In this document: positions 24,155 through 38,110 of the stretch, piece after piece | Position numbering within the stretch: the first letter of the stretch is position 1 | Layout: every line of letters begins with the position of its first letter | NCBI RefSeq assembly: GCF_034702125.1 | Contig: NC_085865.1 | Span: 25,169,067 to 25,233,066, forward strand | Source: Engraulis encrasicolus | Lineage: Eukaryota; Chordata; Actinopteri; Clupeiformes; Engraulidae | Reading direction: 5' to 3' | DNA: 64,000 nt | Notes under the pieces: model-generated | Databases searched by the model: none | What the model was told of the DNA's origin: nothing | The model's input: the letters and a program-made list of their open reading frames with translations, nothing else | Translations under genes and position numbers: made by a program

Positions 24155-25016
24155 CCTCGTGCGCGTATTGCAAGCTGTTGCATATTATTTGCTTGATTCG
24201 AAGTTGTGATGGCATACGCGCTCTCGTTGACATGGTTGTGTCCATGTTGCATGCATTCGCAAGATGTTATTGGAAAAACGCATATGAAAGCGTGGAATGG
24301 CCGTTTACTTCCTATTTCAGTGTCCTTGACTGAAACAAGTCGCAAAACTCCACACTTCCGAATCCTTTGCGATCAGCACTAAAGTGATTCTTATCAGAAG
24401 GCTTGTACCAATGCATAGACCCTTAAATTACAAACATTAGCGAACATTGAAAAAAGATCAGACAACGACCGTCGGGTAGCAGGTTCATGAAAGCGACTGG
24501 GAGTGGAGAAAAAAAAGGCATCGTTAGAGAAAGATGTTTGCTACTTTAGGACAGACAGCACCACCACTATTTCATGACTGCATAAACTTCTTCGTCATGG
24601 ATAAATGGGCAACAATATTTTTGTCCAGCCAGGATTGCCCTGAAAAGTAGGCTGCTGCTGTTAAAAAAAGGTCACGGGCGTGCAGCACCGACGCTGCCTG
24701 TCACTGTGCCTGCGTGTTTGTGTGTGTGAGGGAGGGGAGGGAGACGCGGAGCAGATGGGTCGCGACTTGCGAAAGATCAGGAAATTCTTTTTCAATGTTT
24801 CAGTGACATATTAACAAAAATGCTTCCTATTGGTTTTCGTCTCCGATGGTATTGTAGTCACATTTTTATTTTTTTGACGAAAATATAAATCAATATCGTT
24901 ATATTTTTCGTACAAACACATGCTGTTTTTTTCGTTATCGTTTTATTGTCGTCAGGGGGAAAAACAATCGTTAACGATAATTATGGCGAAAATATTTCGT
25001 CACGAAATTAACACTG
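23628..25016. mobile_element. hAT-type element nested in the giant element, 1389 bp
   Basis: Perfect 8-bp duplications GTGTCGGT at 23620-23627 and 25017-25024. Ends are CAGTGCTAATTTTG and the inverted TCGTCACGAAATTAACACTG. Subterminal TTTTAGTC/GACTAAAA and TTTCGTTATCG/CGATAACG words are scattered, as in hAT-type elements where they may bind transposase. A (TC)n tract sits at 24112-24151. No transposase frame is recognisable. Confidence 0.9.
24112..24151 (+). repeat. (TC)n microsatellite inside nested hAT
   Basis: About 20 TC units in the interior of the 23628-25016 element. Confidence 0.95.
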
Positions 25017-25244
25017 GTGTCGGTCGGGTCCCAAAGTGTCTGATTTCACGTGAAATGACCCTATGGCATGTTTATACAGTAGGTTTAAATAAGACGAGAT
25101 GTACTCCAATGTCATGCGCCTTTCTGTTCCAAACCCTTTGGAAGGGACTGTATATGGAAAAAGTCGATAACGGTCTGAGTTCCTGCTTCTTAGTGCATAT
25201 TGCTTTCTACATGACTTGTGTCCAATAATATTGCCCATAATTGA

Positions 25245-28215
25245 AAACTGTGCTTTTTTTGTTTGTTTCCTCACAGGAAGCATCATGAAGGCAGTTTACC
25301 CCTGAAACTTTTTACAAAGGACCATCATCGTCAGAGAAGTTCCTTTAACCCTTTATCTCCCATAGCGGCCGTGAACGCCCGGCCACCTCTCCAATAACGC
25401 CCGCCGACTTCCGGAGTATTTTCATAGCTGAACAGAAGTCATCATGCAGTTTCTACAGCTTTCACTTTAGATCACTATTACGGACTCTCAATATATTTTT
25501 ATTATAAAAACTATTTTGGGAAATCCTGAACTACAGTGCAAAGTGGCTGAGCTCAAAACTACGGGCTCGCTGCTGCTGCCCAGTAGAAAATATCTTTTAA
25601 ATGCAGTACAGTTCCTAATTGTGCGTTCATGTGGTAATTACGTAAATACCAAACACTGACATCCGAAGCACACATGAACGCCACCGGCCCTTGTAGAAAA
25701 TTTTGATTAATGAATGCACTATATCTCTTCTCTTGCCTACCTCTCTTCTCCACAAGCTCTCCCCTCATCTAATCTCTTCATTTTGCTAGTCCTCATCTCT
25801 CTTTCTTCATTGTGTTACTGTTTAAGCTGATAACTGTTACTTTTAAAAATTAAATAGTTAAAGATATTGAAATTGTCTGTCTTGTGTTACCGTTACCATG
25901 AAGCACATCATCTCACATCTCAAATGTATTGTGTAAGTGGTTTGTAAATATTTTTGATGAGAATAGTAAGATCTCTCAGATGTTGCCTCCCATGCATATG
26001 CAATGCTCAACAAGTCATTTGTTGATGTTTTGGAAAGCATGGAAAGATTTTCACTTTAAAAGTTCCCCAGATATGCGTTAGTAATGAGTTGTAAGTCCTT
26101 GATAATGCATAAACAATGCTTATCAAGTCATTTGTTAATGCGTTGTAAAGCCTTAACAGGTTTTCACTTTAGATCAGTTCCCCAGATATACTGAAGTAAT
26201 GGGGTTTAAATCCTTGATAATGCATAAGCAATGCTTATCAAGTCATTTGTTAATGCGTTGCAAAGCCTTATCAGGTTCTCACTTTAGATCAGTTCCCCAG
26301 TTGTAAGTCCTTGATAATGCATAAACAATGCTTATCAAGTCATTTGTTAATGCGTTGTAAAGCCTTAACAGGTTTTCACTTTAGATCAGTTCCCCAGATA
26401 TACTGAAGTAATGGGGTTTAAATCCTTGATAATGCATAAGCAATGCTTATCAAGTCATTTGTTAATGCGTTGCAAAGCCTTATCAGGTTCTCACTTTAGA
26501 TCAGTTCCCCAGATATACTTAAGTAATGGGTTATAAATCCTTGATAATGCATAAGCAATGCTTATCAAGTCATTTGTTAATGTGTTGTGAAGCCTTAACA
26601 GGTTTTCACTTTAGATCAGTTCCCCAGATATACTTAAGTAATGGGTTATAAATCCTTGATAATGCATAAGCAATGCTTATCAAGTCATTTGTTGATGTTT
26701 TGGAAAGCATGGAAAGGTTTTCACTTTAAAAGTTTGCCAGATATGAGTTGGTATTGAGTTAAAAATTCTTGATAATGCATAAGCAATGCTTATCAAGTCA
26801 TTTGTTAATTCGTTGTAAAGCCTGAACAGGTTTTCACTTTAGATCAGTTCCCCAGATATACTTAAGTAATGGGTTTTAAATCCTTGATAATGCATAAGCA
26901 ATGCTTATCAAGTCATTTGTTAATGTGTTGTAAAGCCTTAACAGGTTTTCACTTTAGATCAGTTCCCCAGGTATACTTAAATAATGGGTTATAAATCCTT
27001 GATAATGCATAAGCAATGCTTATCAAGTAATTTGTTGACGTTTTGGAAAGCATGGAAAGGTTTTCACTTTAAGCGTTTCCCAGATATGAGTGAGTAATGA
27101 GTTGAAAATTCTTGATAATGCATAAGCAATGCTTATCAAGTCTTTTGTTAATGTGTTGTAAAGCCTCAACAGGTTTTCACTTTAGATCAGTTCCCCAGAT
27201 ATACTTAAGTAATGGGTTATAAATCCTTGGTAATGCATAAGCAATGCTTATCAAATCATTTGTTAATGTGTTGTGAAGCCATAACAGGCTTTCACTTTAG
27301 ATCAGTTCCCCAGATATACTTAAGTAATGGGTTGTAAATCCTTGGTAATGCATAAGCAATGCTTAACAAGTCATTTGTTAATGTGTTGTAAAGCATGGGA
27401 AGGTTTTCACTTTAGATCAGTTCCCCAGATATACTTAAGTAATGGGTTATAAATCCTTGATAATGCATAAGCAATGCTTATCAAGTCATTTGTTAATGTC
27501 CAGAAACATCCATGAGGGGCAGTCACATGAGCCTCAACTTACTGTTTGCCATGTTACCAGTCATCACACACTAACCATTACAAAAGGGTTAATTAAGATT
27601 TCACTAATGCTAAAGCAAGAGTTTACAAACCGTTGCCATACATGCCTAATAGTACTTGGTAATGGTTAGGTGGTAGGAGAGGCAACAAAGAGATAATGTT
27701 TTTTTCATAAATAAAGGTGGGTTATCTGACATTTTAATGATGGTTTACTAATGCTTATCAGAAAGTTCAATCACCATAAACGAATCATTACCAAGAAATG
27801 CATAATGACTAACTCGTGATTCACTAAGGGTTGACTAATGTTAAAATAAGGCTTAACTAAGGCTTAACTTTGCTTAGCGAACAGTTACATCAGCACACAC
27901 AAACCATTTACTAACGGTAGAAGTTAATGATTAAGAAATGAGAAATAATACTTACATAATGCCTAACTCGTGATTCAGTAAGGGTTAACTAATGTTAAAA
28001 ATAAGGCTTAATTAAGGCTTAACTTTGCTTAGCGAACAGTTACATCAGTACACACAAACCATTTACTAACGGTAGTAGTTAATGATTAAGAAATAAGAAA
28101 TAATACTTACATAATGACTAACTTGTGCTTCACTAAGGGTTAACGAATGTTAAAATAAGGCTTAACTAAGGGTTAACTAATGCTCAAAAAGGGGTACTTA
28201 TTATAAAGTGTTACC
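25245..28215 (-). repeat. Right arm of the giant inverted repeat
   Basis: Reverse complement of the left arm; about 2.97 kb. It holds about 14 of the 115-bp units between roughly 25990 and 27490 and the outer array near 27790-28180. It lacks the left arm's 20535-20855 segment. Confidence 0.88.
25990..27500 (-). repeat. Satellite-like array of about 115-bp units, right arm (about 14 copies)
   Basis: The core CTTGATAATGCATAAGCAAT then GCTTATCAAGTCATTTGTTA recurs about every 115 bp. A two-unit block of 212 bp (26089-26300) is repeated, apparently without a single difference, at 26301-26512. Confidence 0.92.
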
Positions 28216-28223
28216 CTAATTAA

Positions 28224-28776
28224 ATCTATATATAAAACCTTGGTGTACAGAAAAGAAGACGCCAGCAAGCCAGTTGGCGACAGAAAGCTTGTTTGCCATT
28301 CGGCATGCTTGCATTTCTGTCAGTAAATACACTGCCTGCCTGTATCTTCTCTGCCCTGTCTAACACAATAAAATAAACTACTAAAATTAAGCATATACTG
28401 TACTAGAGGCAAGCAATGGGAGACAAAAAAACTATTATTAAGAAAGAGACCGAGATGCGCTTAAAAAGCAATTAAGCGTCCTTGGCATAATGCTGACAAT
28501 GAGCAAGTCTGTCTATCAGACGTAGGCCTACAGTAAATGGAGAGAGCAGTTAGCATTTATCCCAACAGGCCACTAATGGAACACCCAACACAGACAGAAT
28601 TTTGTTTTCTCACAAAATCACTGTAGGCTTCGGGTTCCAATCCACACACTGCAGGTGCCTCTATTACCTATATCCGTGCTGCTGCATTACGAACTTGGGA
28701 AAATTGCGATTGTTCTGCAGATTTTCTTCACCCTTTTTTCCTTCTTTCTTTCTTTCTTTCGTATGTGTGGGGGTTC

Positions 28777-28777
<1 letters not shown>
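28224..28777. other. No gene recognised
   Basis: No exon signal. A (TTTC)n run of about five units lies at 28741-28761. Confidence 0.45.
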
Positions 28778-28842
<65 letters not shown>

Positions 28843-28965
28843 ATGTGTGATGTGCACACAGGTGTGCCTGTGTAGTGTGTGTGTGTGTGTGTGTTTGTGT
28901 TTGTGTGTGTATGTGTGCGTGTGAGTGTGCGTGTGCGTGTGCGTACACGTGGTTGTGTGTGTCTG
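28778..28965 (+). repeat. (TG)n microsatellites, two blocks
   Basis: Pure TG at about 28778-28840, then a second block from about 28876 with TTTG, CGTG and GAGTG interruptions. Confidence 0.93.
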
Positions 28966-29207
28966 CTTCTGTCTGGATAAGTGTACGAGCAGAGGATAAT
29001 GCGTGTATGTACTGTAAGTGTGGGAGTGAGAGCAAGAGAGAAAGAAAAATATACTGTGTGTATGCGAGTACTTATCCAGTCACACTTTTCCTCCTCTTAG
29101 ACATATGGCGTTGCCTTGCCCACTGCTCTATCATTTCCCCCCCACTCTCTCATCTCACACTGACGCAGAACGAGCGATCACAGCCAGGCAGACCCCCCCC
29201 CCCTCTC

Positions 29208-29209
29208 TA

Positions 29210-29241
<32 letters not shown>
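29208..29241 (+). repeat. (TC)n microsatellite
   Basis: Short TC run following a C-rich run at 29191-29202. Confidence 0.9.
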
Positions 29242-29242
<1 letters not shown>

Positions 29243-29349
29243 TGGCTGAAAGGCCCCATACCAATTGATTAGCCCTTAGTGGCACAGCGGCGAGAAAAAA
29301 TGCTGAGACATGAAGAAATCACAGGGTGACGAGAAGAGAGGAGAGAGGA

Positions 29350-29640
29350 GTGAGTAGTGGGTGGTGGGTGGTGGTGGAGGGGTGGTAAGTGAAATACAAA
29401 AAGCAATGGTTAGAAAGATAGCCGGAAGAAAAAAACATATAAAGAAGAAGTCAAAGGATGAAGACCAGTGGAGGGGTGGTGCAGGGGTGGTAAGTGGAAG
29501 ACTAAAAAGTGATGGATAGAGAGATAGATGGAAGAAAAGAAATATAGATGAAGAGGAGTGGGCTGGAGGAGGGCGGTGTGAGTGGGAGACAAAAGGCGAT
29601 GGATAGAGAGAGAGAGAGAGAGAGATGGAGAGAAGAAAAT
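29350..29640 (+). repeat. Minisatellite, about three units of about 95-100 bp
   Basis: Units share GGTGG..GGGGTGGTAAGTGG, AGACTAAAAAGTGATGGATA, GAGAGATAGATGGAAGAAAA and a GAAGA-rich tail. Starts fall near 29370, 29468 and 29560, and unit 3 has expanded GA. The proline/serine-rich frames read from the minus strand are products of this array. Confidence 0.8.
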
Positions 29641-30614
29641 TAATGCAGAGTGGAGAGGAAATGCCTCTGTGTAAAATGAAGTGTGACACTGCTGACGCTA
29701 GTCTTATTAAGATACATATCCTCTGAACCAGTTCAAAGAGGAACAGGTTGACCTGCTTAAGGCAGACTGTATGGAGGATTGTACTAGCGTAGGGCATCTC
29801 TACTGCTGCTGCCACATCCAGACAGCTAACGCAGACGCAGGTGTAAAATACTACTGCTTCAAGACAGAATCAAGGGGCGCAGGCACGCACACATACACAC
29901 GCACACACAGACACACACGGCTCGGTTTCTGTAAGTACACACAAGCATGCAGGGACGCATGCGTGCAGGCACCGACACGCGCGCATGCAAACACACACAC
30001 ACACACACACACGCTTGCCTTGATCAAATGCCTGTCGTTATCTAGGTTGGTTGACTGATCCAATCATCAGTGATCTCTGTCCAACTATAGAGCCACAGAG
30101 GAGAACATTTCACAAACAGATCCCACACAGGAAAGAAAGAGAGAAAAAAAGGTCTCCCATCTGTTTTTGTCAAACTGAACACGTCAGTTCATTTCAAATT
30201 TGTGCAATGAATATATCAACCAACCCACCAAAAAAGTATGTTTTGTTTCTCCCTATATATATATAACTTTTTGTGAGTACTTGTTCTCTTGGCTAGACAT
30301 TATGCAGTTGCTGTCTCAATAAACTGAGGTCTCGTTTTTCAGTTTAATGATGCCAGCCTCCGCACAGAGAAACTTACACAAAGTGTCCGACTCATCGCAT
30401 GCATGGCGGGGTTGCGGGCACAGACAGCCTTTGCCCATAAAGACCTCATTACCTCAGGCTGGGGAGGGGGAAAAAAAGAAAAGAAAAAGAAGAGGGGAAA
30501 GAAAAAAAGAGGAAACGCGGGACATGCCAGCCCTGGTCAGTCAGCCAGTGCCAATGAATGGCTGACATTCAACCGCGAGGCAGAAAGAGGGCTTTTCTCC
30601 TGGATAAAAAGAAA
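29641..30614. other. No gene recognised
   Basis: Includes a CA-rich tract at about 29880-30012 with GCAC, GCATGC interruptions. A/G-rich sequence runs 30470-30515. No exon signal. Confidence 0.45.
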
Positions 30615-30660
<46 letters not shown>

Positions 30661-30712
30661 TAGAGAGAGAGAGAAAGAGGGAGAGTGGGAGGGAGAAAGA
30701 AAAAGAAAAGAC
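30615..30712 (+). repeat. (TG)n(GA)n(G)n compound tract
   Basis: (TG)7, about nine GA units, a G run of about 11, then degenerate GA-rich purine sequence. Confidence 0.9.
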
Positions 30713-30845
30713 GAGGGCACACTGAGTTCAGGGGGCCATGTCTGTGATAGTCATGCATACTTTACTAAATGCTAGCCAGACTACCAGCAGAAGGCAACTC
30801 GAAACCAGTTACATAATGAACCAACATCCAAATCATAGTCTGTGA

Positions 30846-31061
30846 CAGGGAAAGCCGCCAGGTGGTAGCAAAGGGGTAATTTGTCCCAGGCCCAGGGAGA
30901 GGGTGCGGATCCAGAATTGGTTCCCCATTACACCACGTGAACAAAAGTATTTGCTCACTATCCTTGACTCACATACTCTATGTTGGCCTATTTGATGGTA
31001 GGCGGGGTGGTCTGTCACATGATTTTTGTCCTGGGCCTGGTCAAAGCTATCCACAGCCCTG
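30846..31061 (+). mobile_element. MITE of family A, copy 3, 216 bp
   Basis: Perfect 8-bp duplications GTCTGTGA (30838-30845 and 31062-31069). Contains GCAAAGGGGTAATTTGTCCC, AGGCCCAGGGAGAGGG, CCAGAATTGGTTCC, TTTTGTCCTGGGCCTGG and the terminal ATCCACAGCCCTG. It is the longest and most diverged of the four copies, with about 50 extra central bases. Confidence 0.85.
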
Positions 31062-31069
31062 GTCTGTGA

Positions 31070-33134
<2,065 letters not shown>

Positions 33135-33302
33135 ATGCATTACATATAACGTAATACGAACCCAACCCACCCAATGTCTGCTTCCCTTGTATGTTTCTCT
33201 GTGACAGTTCTGTATTTTCATTTGCGCTGATGTTTCCCTGTGGGTGGTATAGCACAGCATGCATGTGACAAAGCTTTCTTCTGAGCATCTGAGGGAGGAG
33301 AA

Positions 33303-33342
33303 GGAGGAGGTGGAGGAGGAGGAGGAGGAGGAGGAGGAGGAG
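33303..33342 (+). repeat. (GGA)n microsatellite
   Basis: About 12 GGA units with one variant; the long leucine or proline runs read from it on the minus strand are not genes. Confidence 0.93.
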
Positions 33343-33906
33343 AGAGGACACCGTGGTATGAGAAGTTAATTTCAGCCATTAATGAATTATTAATGAATTT
33401 CACATCCCCAAACTGGAGTGGGCATGGGAGAGAGGGAGATGAGTAACTTCACAACTATAGCGGAATAGCAATGATTTAAGGGCTGGTAGGCAGGATCGTC
33501 AGGCCTATTCAGTCAATTCCCTAACTAAGCTCGCCTAACTGAATATTGAGAGTCTGGTATTAGCCATAAAGGCAAGAGGACTCGACTGTATAGTTTGGCG
33601 TAACTGTTAAAGTAAGAGGCATTTAGGATTTATTTGAACAGGGGATGATTGCTTATGTATCTATACATTTTTTGTACGGAAATTCTACGGAAATATTTGG
33701 TCTTGTGAGGTCGTGTGAGCGTTTACTCCAAAAGGTATCTGTTATCTCTTGCAATATCATCCTGTTTCACACTGTAAACAAAAAATGATGCTGTCGCCAT
33801 GGTGATGAGATGCTACAGTGTGGTCGTCTGGGTAGCCAGGGGCGAGCAGTAGCCATGAGAACCAAATCCTGTTTGAACTGTGAAGGGTCTGGTCACTGGG
33901 CTTCTC
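33343..33906. other. No gene recognised
   Basis: ATTAATGAATTATTAATGAA near 33378-33398 is a notable AT palindromic cluster. No exon signal. Confidence 0.4.
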
Positions 33907-33961
33907 TCTGTCTGTGTCTGTGTCTGTGTCTGTGTCTGTGTCTGTGTCTGTGTCTGTGTAT

Positions 33962-34055
<94 letters not shown>

Positions 34056-34091
34056 GTCTCTGTCTCTCTCTCTCTCTCTCTCTTTCTCTCT
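33907..34091 (+). repeat. (TGTGTC)n(TC)n compound microsatellite
   Basis: About eight TGTGTC hexamers followed by about 60 TC units with a few TG interruptions. Confidence 0.96.
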
Positions 34092-35802
<1,711 letters not shown>

Positions 35803-35914
35803 CTTTGAAAAAATTTGATGGAGGTGATAAGTATTTGTTGAAAAGTAACATTTGTGAATGGGCAGTATGGATTCTGGAAATGAACTACTAAAAATATTAC
35901 ACGGTGCACCTTTA
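35803..35914 (-). mobile_element. Partial MITE, same family as 58396-59293
   Basis: On the minus strand it begins TAAAGGTGCACCGTGTAATA. It then tracks the 58396 element base by base with substitutions (TTTTTAGT, TTCATTTCCAGAATCCATAC, TGCCCATTCAC, ACCTCCATCAAA). It stops just where the other copy is interrupted by a nested insertion. No right end is present. Confidence 0.75.
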
Positions 35915-36154
35915 GGCAGAATGCAAGCATTCCAACATTCCTATTGGCTGCGGCAGCTGTTGCCGAACCGCATCATAGCTCATTTGCATAATATTCGCTG
36001 AAGTTTAACTAGAAACTGTTGCTGGAGTCAGAATTGCCTGTTGTCACTCAAATTGCTTTTGTCTCTTTTGTCGCCAGCTCCTCAATACAAAGTCAATTAC
36101 TTCCATGACATCGCTGTTACCATTCTAGAAGCTTTTGGTGTGTTTGTGCCATTA

Positions 36155-37139
36155 CAGTTTTTCTCGATTGCCTCCACACAAGTTCTGGTACTTCACACAC
36201 AATTCTCGGAACATCTCACCCATTTCCCAACTCCCCTAACCAATGTCACTGAACACTAAACACAATTCCTACTTAACACTCAAATTCCAATTTTAAAACA
36301 CACTCTTTTCACACCATTACACACAATTCTCTGGATTACACTCAATTTTCATAAGGAAAAACACTGGGTTTCTCATGGAACACACTGTCATTCACAACAC
36401 TATATCAACTGTAATACTATGTTCACTTCCTCATCACATGGGCAAACTCTCTTCATACCGGTTTACAATCTGAAATCATCACCCCATAAGGACACACATT
36501 GCATGTCATATTGATGAAAAATGAGTGGATGCAAGGAGAAAACCCATTTGTTTAGTTTTTGAACTCAAAAATATGAACTAAAAAATATGTTATACAAGAC
36601 ATCACTTCCATGTGGTTACCCAATATTTTACAATAAATTAGTGCAATTTTTTTACAGTTTTTCTCGATTGCCTACACACAAGTTCTGGTACTTCACACAC
36701 AATTCTCGGAACATCTCACCCATTTCCCAACTCCCCTAACCAATGTCACTGAACACTAAACACAATTCCTACTTAACACTCAAATTCCAGTTTTAAAACA
36801 CACTCTTTTCACACCATTACACACAATTCTCTGGATTACACTCAATTTTCATAAAGAAAAACACTGGGTTTCTCATGGAACACACTGTCATTCACAACAC
36901 TACAATCAACTGCAATACTATGTTCACTTCCTCATCACATGGGCAAACTCTCTTCATACCGGTTTACAATCTGAAATCATCACCCCATAAGGACACACAT
37001 TGCATGTCATATTGATGACAAATGAGTGGATGCAAGGAGAAAACCCATTTGTTTAGTTTTTGAACTCAAAAATATATTATACAAGACATAACTTTCATGT
37101 GGTTACCCAATATTTTACAATACATTAGTGCAATTTTTA
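36155..37139 (+). repeat. Tandem duplication of the left part (about 500 and 485 bp)
   Basis: A1 and A2 each start with CAGTTTTTCTCGATTGCC and run through CACAAGTTCTGGTACTTCAC, GGGTTTCTCATGGAACACAC and GGACACACATTGCATGTCAT with only scattered differences. Each copy begins with a complete left terminus. Confidence 0.92.
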
Positions 37140-37150
37140 AATATTACGTA

Positions 37151-38110
37151 TTAAAAATATGTAAAATATATACACGTCTGTGTACTCCGAGTCTAAAAAC
37201 AATATTTCAGTATTTTACTACAGAAAAATAACCTCTTTAGTAAGTAGAACACTGAAGAAAATAAGTTTCTACTGTGTTTCAAGTTGAGTAAAGAGGTTTT
37301 TTTTTCATAGCAATAGGCTATACAGTAATATAATGTTTTTTTTGTACTGCCAAATAGGCAGTGGGGTTAATCTTTGTGTTGTTTTTGTGAAAAAGACATA
37401 ACAATCTTTCTGTTTCTGTTTGTGTGTTGTGGGAATGAAGTTTTTCCAACTTATGTCACAGTATCCATGCAATCCAGAACAAAAAAAGCCCAAGTTACTG
37501 GGAGAAATTAGTTTTACCCTGTGCCCAACAGTGTTTTAATGGGTCTGCAAATGTGTATTGTAGTGACTGTCTGTGTGTGTCATTTGACGACAAAATGAGG
37601 TTTTTAGAAGAGAGTACATTGTTTTGAGACAAGACGTGCATTTTTCAGAGGTAGTGAAGAGTTTGGCCCGTTGTGTGTGAGGTTTGGAGATTTGTGTGTA
37701 GAGTTTTGAGAATTCGAAGACCGATTCCGAAAATTGTGTGTAGGCAATCGAGAAAAACTGTAAAAATATGTAAAATATATACACGTCTGTGTACTCCGAG
37801 TCTAAAAACAATATTTCAGTATTTTACTACAGAAAAATACCCTCTTTAGTAAGTAGAACACTGAAGAAAATAAGTTTCTACTGTGTTTCAAGTTGAGTAT
37901 AGAGGTTTTTTTTTTCATAGCAATAGGCTATACAATAATGTAATGGGTTTTTTGTACTGCCAAATAGGCAGTGGGGTTTATCTTTGTGTTGTTTTTGTGA
38001 AAAAGACATAAAAATCTTTCTGTTTCTGTTTGTATGTTGTGGGAATGAAGTTTTTCCAACTTATGTCACAGTATCCATGCAATCCAGAACAAAAAAAGCC
38101 CAAGTTACTG
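37151..38110 (+). repeat. Tandem duplication of the right part (610 bp; second copy interrupted)
   Basis: 37151-37760 and 37761-38110 both start TAAAAATATGTAAAATATAT and carry ACACGTCTGTGTACTCCGAG and TACTGCCAAATAGGCAGTGG. The second copy resumes at 42683 with GGGAGAAATTAGTTTTACCC and ends at the right terminus (42942). Confidence 0.93.

Larger units (their letters stand above)
18466..28215. mobile_element. Giant foldback/TIR element, 9.75 kb
   Basis: Both ends are GGTAACACTTTATAATAAG, extended inward, in inverted orientation, and the whole is flanked by perfect 8-bp duplications CTAATTAA (18458-18465 and 28216-28223). The arms (about 18466-21325 and 25245-28215) are inverted copies of each other along nearly their whole length. 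From the outside in they hold a tandem of about 155-bp units, a larger array of about 115-bp palindrome-containing units, and a complex inner part. The spacer (about 21326-25244) has no recognisable transposase. It contains a nested hAT (23628-25016), an exon-like signal-peptide segment and a duplicated exon-like block. An 8-bp duplication fits hAT, P-element or Zisupton-like (KDZ) enzymes; I cannot decide between them. Confidence 0.88.

Noticed and set aside
19180..27500. Regular about 115-bp repeats considered as a CRISPR-like array
   Set aside because: Units are contiguous and homologous along their whole length with no unique spacers, occur as mirrored arms of a transposon, and the genome is eukaryotic.
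29276..29815. 179-residue minus-strand frame rich in serine, leucine and proline
   Set aside because: Coincides with a roughly 95-100 bp minisatellite on purine-rich sequence; no recognisable domain.
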